Origin: an uncultured bacterium
GTDB taxonomy: Bacteria; Bacillota_I; Bacilli_A; RF39; UBA660
Assembly: GCA_900314225.1 (NCBI GenBank)
Contig: OMUM01000010.1
Location: 1-9,888 of the forward strand
Direction: 5' to 3'
Length of the DNA: 9,888 bases
Both the position numbers and the translations under genes were made by a program. The notes under the pieces are model-generated. The model was not told the origin of the DNA, made no database searches, and worked only from the letters and a program-made list of their open reading frames with translations. This document shows positions 6,299 to 9,888 of the stretch, one piece after another (positions within the stretch are counted from its first letter, which is position 1; every line of letters starts with the position of its first letter).

Positions 6299-6306
6299 GT
6301 TATACT
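6278..6306 (+). promoter_or_regulatory. Promoter for the repeat-protein / NAGPA 2 unit (extended -10)
   Basis: TTGTAC (6278-6283) and TATACT (6301-6306, 5 of 6) are separated by exactly 17 bases, with TGT before the -10. The -35 lies in the loop and 3' arm of the weak hairpin. GGAG (6316-6319) and the ATG at 6330 follow, giving a very short leader. Confidence 0.5.
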
Positions 6307-6329
6307 TTTTAAGATGGAGAGTAGTTAAA

Positions 6330-7676
6330 ATGGCGAAAAGAAGTAAACATTATTTAAATAAATATGAATTTATCTTTAATTTAATTAGTCTAATAACAAT
6401 AATTATAATTGTATTATATTTTGGTATAAGAAGCTTCTATTATTATGGTGTTCAAAACAGTCCAAAGAAAACTGAAACACCAGAATTAAATGAAATTATT
6501 ATAAATAATAATAAAGTTGAAAAAAATAAAAATGGATTACATAGAAATAATGATGGCTATTATTTCAAAGGTAAGAATGTTAATAATTATGTGTATGTTT
6601 TTAATAGAATATTTAGAATAATTAGTATTAATGATTCTGGTACTATTAAATTAGTTAGTGAAAATAACGTTGCTTCTTTTATGTGGGGAGAAGACAGTAG
6701 TTATAAGAAATCTAATTTATATACTTGGTTAACAAAAACTGATAATGAATATTCAGGAGTATATTATGATACACTACCAAATCCAAATAAGTTTATAGTA
6801 AAAACAAACTATTCTGAAGATATATTAAGTGATAAAGTAAAAAAAGGAAAAAATAGTTATAGTGATTATGTTACAAGTCTCGGAATAGCTGATTATATTA
6901 ATAGTGGTGCTTCAAAAGGATTTTTAAATAATAACAAAATTTTCTATTTAATTGGTAACAACAAAAATAAAGAAAAATTATATGTCAATGAAGATGGAGA
7001 AATTGAAACTAGTGATGGACTAGACGGATATGGAATAAGAGCAGTTATTACATTAAAAAAAGGTATTCAAATAACCGGTGGAGATGGTACAAGTAATTCT
7101 CCATATGTTATTAAACAAGATAAAGATACTAATTATATTGATAGTTATGTTAAATTAGGTAATGATACTTGGAAAATTTATAATGAAGAAAATGGTTTGC
7201 TTAAGATGTATTTATATGGATATATTACTAATAATGGAGTACAAGTATTACGTGAGTATAGTAATAAAAATAGTTTATTTAATTTAAATAATAAAAATAA
7301 TATTGCTTATTACTTAAATAATACGTATTTAAATAGTCTAAGTTATAATTATTATCTTGTTTCAAATAAATTTTATATAGGTGAAATTAGTGATGAATCA
7401 GGCTACATCTATAAAAATATTTATAACAATGTAATTGAATGTAAAGTAGGTTTATTAAATATATTTGATTATGTATCAAATGACTTATTTGATGATTATT
7501 TTCATCTTAATAATACTTCAGAAATTAGTGATATAGAGTATAGTACAAACTCTAGAGGATTAGTTGAAGAAGTTGATGTTACTGAAAAGAAACATATAGT
7601 ACCAGTTATTTCAATAAATGCAAATATTATAAAAAATGGTGATGGGACTATTAATAATCCTTATGTAGTGGAGTGA
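6330..7676 (+). CDS. Membrane-anchored surface protein with two DUF6273-like repeats
   Basis: A 448-residue protein with a basic N terminus, one membrane helix (about 13-36), a polar Asn/Lys-rich spacer (about 42-72) and two related extracellular domains. Domain 1 (about 76-262) opens with YVYVFNRIFRIISIND and GTIKLVSE and closes with GGDGTSNSPYVI (250-261). Domain 2 (about 272-448) opens with YVKLGNDTWKIY and closes at the C terminus with NGDGTINNPYVV (436-447). The pattern (replaced-residue strand pair, variable middle, GDGT-NPYV end) resembles DUF6273-type domains of gut Bacillota surface proteins; the assignment is from memory. A glycan- or protein-binding role is likely, and no catalytic motif is seen. 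I chose the ATG at 6330 (GGAG 10 bases upstream) over a TTG at 6297. TGA ends the gene, backed by TAA directly after. The next gene begins 4 bases later. Confidence 0.78.
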   Translation: MAKRSKHYLNKYEFIFNLISLITIIIIVLYFGIRSFYYYGVQNSPKKTETPELNEIIINNNKVEKNKNGLHRNNDGYYFKGKNVNNYVYVFNRIFRIISINDSGTIKLVSENNVASFMWGEDSSYKKSNLYTWLTKTDNEYSGVYYDTLPNPNKFIVKTNYSEDILSDKVKKGKNSYSDYVTSLGIADYINSGASKGFLNNNKIFYLIGNNKNKEKLYVNEDGEIETSDGLDGYGIRAVITLKKGIQITGGDGTSNSPYVIKQDKDTNYIDSYVKLGNDTWKIYNEENGLLKMYLYGYITNNGVQVLREYSNKNSLFNLNNKNNIAYYLNNTYLNSLSYNYYLVSNKFYIGEISDESGYIYKNIYNNVIECKVGLLNIFDYVSNDLFDDYFHLNNTSEISDIEYSTNSRGLVEEVDVTEKKHIVPVISINANIIKNGDGTINNPYVVE

Positions 7677-7680
7677 TAAA

Positions 7681-8742
7681 ATGAATAAGAAGAGGAAATT
7701 ACGATTAAAAATTAGTAAATTTACATTACTTATATTTTTATTAGATATTATAGTAATTGATGGAATTATTTTAATTAATAATAATAAATTTAAAGCATTT
7801 TGGATACCTACAGCCATGACAACTATGTCCCATAAATATTTAGCTTACACTTTGTATGATCCTGATACTGTTAATAAGGTTATGAGTGAAAATTATATTG
7901 AAACAAATAGTGAAGAAATAAATCTTGATGATATAGTTATTAATAGTAATAAGAATAAACATTATACTTCTAAATATGAACAAGAATTATTTACAAGAGA
8001 TCCTGGTAATGATCTTTATAAAATAATAAGAATAGAAGAATCTAAATTTAAAGGATACTTAGTTGGAATATATGATCCAAGTGATGTAGAACTTGCTGTG
8101 TCATCTAAGTTAGGAAAAGCTGGAGAATCTGTTAATACTTTGGTTAAAAAAAACAATGGTTTAGTTGGTATTAATGGAGGAGGTTTTGAAGACTTAGATG
8201 GTTGGGGTAATGGTTCTATTCCATACGGAGCAATTATTAAAAATGGTGTTCATATTTGGCAACACGACGGTGGTTCAGGTGGCTTAATTGGTTTTACTAA
8301 GGATCATAAGATGTATATAACTTCAAAAACTCCAGAAGAAGCTATTAAAGATGGAATGTGGGATGCTGTAGAGTTTGGACCAAACTTAATTGTTAACGGA
8401 AAAACTGCGAAAATTCATGGTGATGGTGGTTGGGGTACAGCCCCACGTAGTGTAATTGCACAAAGAAAAGATGGCGTTGTTTTATTCTTAATAATTGAAG
8501 GAAGGCTTCCAGGATATAGTACTGGAGCTACAATGAATGATGTAATAAAGATATTAAAAAGATATAAAGCCTATAATGCTGCAAATTTAGATGGTGGTGC
8601 ATCAAGTACTATGAGTGTAGAAGGAAAGCTTTGGAATAAGCCAAGTGCTGGAGAGTCATATGGTGGAAGAACAGTATCTAATGCCTGGATTGTAACAAAT
8701 AAACAAAATAAAGCATATGTAACTCCAACAAAGAAAAAATAA
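7681..8742 (+). CDS. Membrane-anchored phosphodiester glycosidase (NAGPA family), paralogue 2
   Basis: A 353-residue paralogue of the protein at 3871-4911, with the same plan: basic N terminus, one helix (about 13-33), linker, and outward NAGPA domain (about 126-338). Conserved blocks are NGGGF (165-169), GGLIGFTKDHK (200-210), EFGP-LIVNG (231-240), GGWGTAPRS (249-257), the Arg of IEGR (275) and AANLDGGASS (300-309). The membrane-proximal FKAFWIPTAMTT (37-48) also matches. It differs from paralogue 1 in having WQHDGGSGG (193-201) instead of YMDANMGGG, and in a Lys-rich C-terminal extension (KQNKAYVTPTKKK). The paralogues are diverged throughout, so this duplication is old, unlike the 354-bp repeat. 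GGAG sits 7 bases before the ATG, overlapping the end of the preceding gene. It probably acts on a related but different polymer or linkage. Confidence 0.87.
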   Translation: MNKKRKLRLKISKFTLLIFLLDIIVIDGIILINNNKFKAFWIPTAMTTMSHKYLAYTLYDPDTVNKVMSENYIETNSEEINLDDIVINSNKNKHYTSKYEQELFTRDPGNDLYKIIRIEESKFKGYLVGIYDPSDVELAVSSKLGKAGESVNTLVKKNNGLVGINGGGFEDLDGWGNGSIPYGAIIKNGVHIWQHDGGSGGLIGFTKDHKMYITSKTPEEAIKDGMWDAVEFGPNLIVNGKTAKIHGDGGWGTAPRSVIAQRKDGVVLFLIIEGRLPGYSTGATMNDVIKILKRYKAYNAANLDGGASSTMSVEGKLWNKPSAGESYGGRTVSNAWIVTNKQNKAYVTPTKKK

Positions 8743-8762
8743 ATTTTGTTAATAAATAGATT

Positions 8763-8792
8763 TTGATATATAATAAATATTGTAAATATAAT
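8763..8792 (+). promoter_or_regulatory. Promoter of nifJ
   Basis: TTGATA (8763-8768, 5 of 6) and a perfect TATAAT (8787-8792) are separated by 18 bases. This is the best two-part promoter in the window. The predicted start near 8799 gives a leader of about 40 bases containing GGGAGAG ahead of the ATG at 8841. The rest of the 98-base gap is A/T-rich with no clear terminator for the preceding gene. Confidence 0.68.
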
Positions 8793-8840
8793 AAGTAAAA
8801 GTATATTTAGATATTATTTTATAATGGGAGAGTGATATAA

Positions 8841-9888
8841 ATGAAGAAAATAATGGATGGTAATGAAGCAGCTGCATATGTTTCATATAATTTTACAGAA
8901 GTAGCAGGAATATATCCAATTACTCCAGCTTCTCCTATGGCTGAGCTTACTGATAAGTGGAGTAGTGAAGGAAAAACTAATTATTTTGGAACACCCGTAA
9001 AAATTGTTGAAATGGAAAGCGAAGCAGGAGCTGCTGGAATGGTACATGGTTCTCTTATGGCTGGTTGCTTGACAACTACATATACAGCTAGTCAAGGACT
9101 ACTTCTAATGATTCCCAATATGTATAAAATTGCCGGAGAACTTTTACCTTGTGTAATAAATGTCGCAGCCAGAAGTTTAGCAACTCATGCCTTATCAATA
9201 TTTGGTGATCATCAAGATATCTATGCTGTAAGACAAACAGGCTTTGCTATGCTTGCTTCTAGTTCTGTTCAACAAGTAATGGACTTAACTGGAGTTGCTC
9301 ATTTATCAGCTATTAAAGGAAGAGTACCATTTGTCAATTTCTTTGATGGCTTTAGAACAAGTCATGAATTACAAAAAGTAGATGTAATTGATACCAATAA
9401 ATTAAAGGAACTAATAGATAAAAAAGCTCTATCTGAATTTAAAGAAAGGGCTCTTAATCCTAATAAGCCAGCAATTCATGGTACAGCACAAAATGGTGAT
9501 ATTTATTTTCAAGCTAGTGAAGTAAGAAATACTTACTATGATAAAGTACCAGATATTGTTAACGAATATATGAGTGAAGTAAATAAAATAACTGGACGAG
9601 ACTATAAGCCATTTAATTATTATGGTAATCCAACAGCCAATAAAGTAATTGTTGCAATGGGATCAGTTTGTGAAACAATTAAAGAAACAATAGATTACTT
9701 AGTACATGAAAAAAATGCTCCGGTAGGTCTTCTAGAAGTTCATTTATATAGACCATTCAGTGCAAAATACTTCTTAAAAGAATTACCTAAGAGTGTCAAA
9801 AAAATAGCCGTTCTTGATCGTACTAAAGAAGCGGGCTCTGCGGGAGAACCATTATACTTAGATGTTATTAAAACAATAAAAGATATTG
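8841..9888 (+). CDS. nifJ: Pyruvate:ferredoxin (flavodoxin) oxidoreductase, 5' part (runs off the right edge)
   Basis: Cytoplasmic thiamine-diphosphate, iron-sulfur enzyme converting pyruvate and CoA to acetyl-CoA and CO2 while reducing ferredoxin; central to energy metabolism in anaerobes. The first 349 codons are open to the window end; the full single-chain enzyme is about 1,170-1,200 residues. Domain I begins MKKIMDGNEAAAYVSYNFTE and carries YPITPASPM (25-33) with Thr28, EMESEAGA (57-64) with Glu61 and AARS (109-112) with Arg111. These correspond, with a constant offset of three, to Thr31, Glu64 and Arg114 of the Desulfovibrio enzyme, which contact the cofactor or pyruvate. GDHQDIYAVRQTGFAML and GRVPFVNFFDGFRTSHE are also typical. 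Domain II begins near KVIVAMGSVCETI (about 268-280). The iron-sulfur and C-terminal parts lie outside. It has its own promoter and is functionally separate from the surface genes. Confidence 0.95.
   Translation, partial: MKKIMDGNEAAAYVSYNFTEVAGIYPITPASPMAELTDKWSSEGKTNYFGTPVKIVEMESEAGAAGMVHGSLMAGCLTTTYTASQGLLLMIPNMYKIAGELLPCVINVAARSLATHALSIFGDHQDIYAVRQTGFAMLASSSVQQVMDLTGVAHLSAIKGRVPFVNFFDGFRTSHELQKVDVIDTNKLKELIDKKALSEFKERALNPNKPAIHGTAQNGDIYFQASEVRNTYYDKVPDIVNEYMSEVNKITGRDYKPFNYYGNPTANKVIVAMGSVCETIKETIDYLVHEKNAPVGLLEVHLYRPFSAKYFLKELPKSVKKIAVLDRTKEAGSAGEPLYLDVIKTIKDI

Noticed and set aside
7674..7679. TGA followed directly by TAA, which could suggest TGA read as Trp as in mycoplasmas
   Set aside because: Tryptophans at conserved places (for example in the GGW of both NAGPA domains) use TGG and no gene has an internal TGA, so the standard code fits.
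7611..7817. Minus-strand reading frame of 68 codons
   Set aside because: It lies across the end of the repeat-protein gene and the start of the second NAGPA gene, both well supported; it has no family motif and is a shadow of A/T-rich coding DNA.
8727..8750. Inverted repeat AACAAA / TTTGTT at the end of the second NAGPA gene as a terminator
   Set aside because: Only six A/T-rich pairs around a 12-base loop, part of it inside the coding region, and no T run follows.
8883..9095. Minus-strand reading frame of 70 codons
   Set aside because: It lies wholly within the highly conserved domain I coding region of nifJ; its Ser/Cys-rich product is an antisense shadow.

Overview
The window reads as strongly A/T-rich chromosomal DNA from a low-GC Gram-positive bacterium (Bacillota), most likely an anaerobic gut-type member. 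The evidence is A/T-biased codon use, strong Shine-Dalgarno sites, a pyruvate:ferredoxin oxidoreductase gene at the right edge (an anaerobe's enzyme), and surface proteins tied to the membrane by single helices rather than cleaved signal peptides. Tryptophan is encoded by TGG and no gene has an internal TGA, so the standard bacterial code applies. All genes lie on the + strand. Family assignments come from reading motifs by eye; no database search was possible.

Layout. (1) 1-127: a probable right end of an IS3-family (IS150-like) insertion sequence, followed at once by a promoter. (2) 128-3191: a tightly packed operon with a GT4 glycosyltransferase, an Alg14/PssD-like subunit, an Alg13/PssE-like subunit fused to a GtrA-type membrane domain, and a type IV pilin-like protein. 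It ends at a hairpin terminator (3215-3250). (3) 3301-6262: a membrane-anchored protein of unknown function with a possible coiled coil, a membrane-anchored phosphodiester glycosidase (NAGPA family), a small two-helix VirB2-like membrane protein, and a second protein that repeats the same two-helix module and adds an SGNH/GDSL hydrolase domain. A weak hairpin follows (6267-6298). (4) 6330-8742: a membrane-anchored protein with two tandem DUF6273-like repeats, then a second NAGPA paralogue. (5) 8841 to the right edge: the 5' part of nifJ behind its own good promoter, apparently a housekeeping gene unrelated to the rest.

Working together (inference): the first operon would build a lipid-linked or surface glycan. 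The Alg14/Alg13 pair adds a sugar from a UDP-sugar, the GT4 enzyme extends it, and the GtrA domain may help anchor or flip the lipid-linked product. The second and third units encode a set of membrane-tethered outward-facing proteins that could trim or modify surface polymer (two NAGPA glycosidases and an SGNH esterase/acyltransferase) or bind it (repeat protein).

The most striking feature is a perfect 354-bp direct repeat (4919-5272 = 5327-5680). It begins exactly at the start codons of two adjacent genes and gives a stand-alone VirB2-like module and an SGNH-tipped version with identical first 118 residues. This points to very recent duplication or gene conversion, and possibly to a membrane polymer in which some subunits carry an enzyme. 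An assembly artefact has to be excluded.
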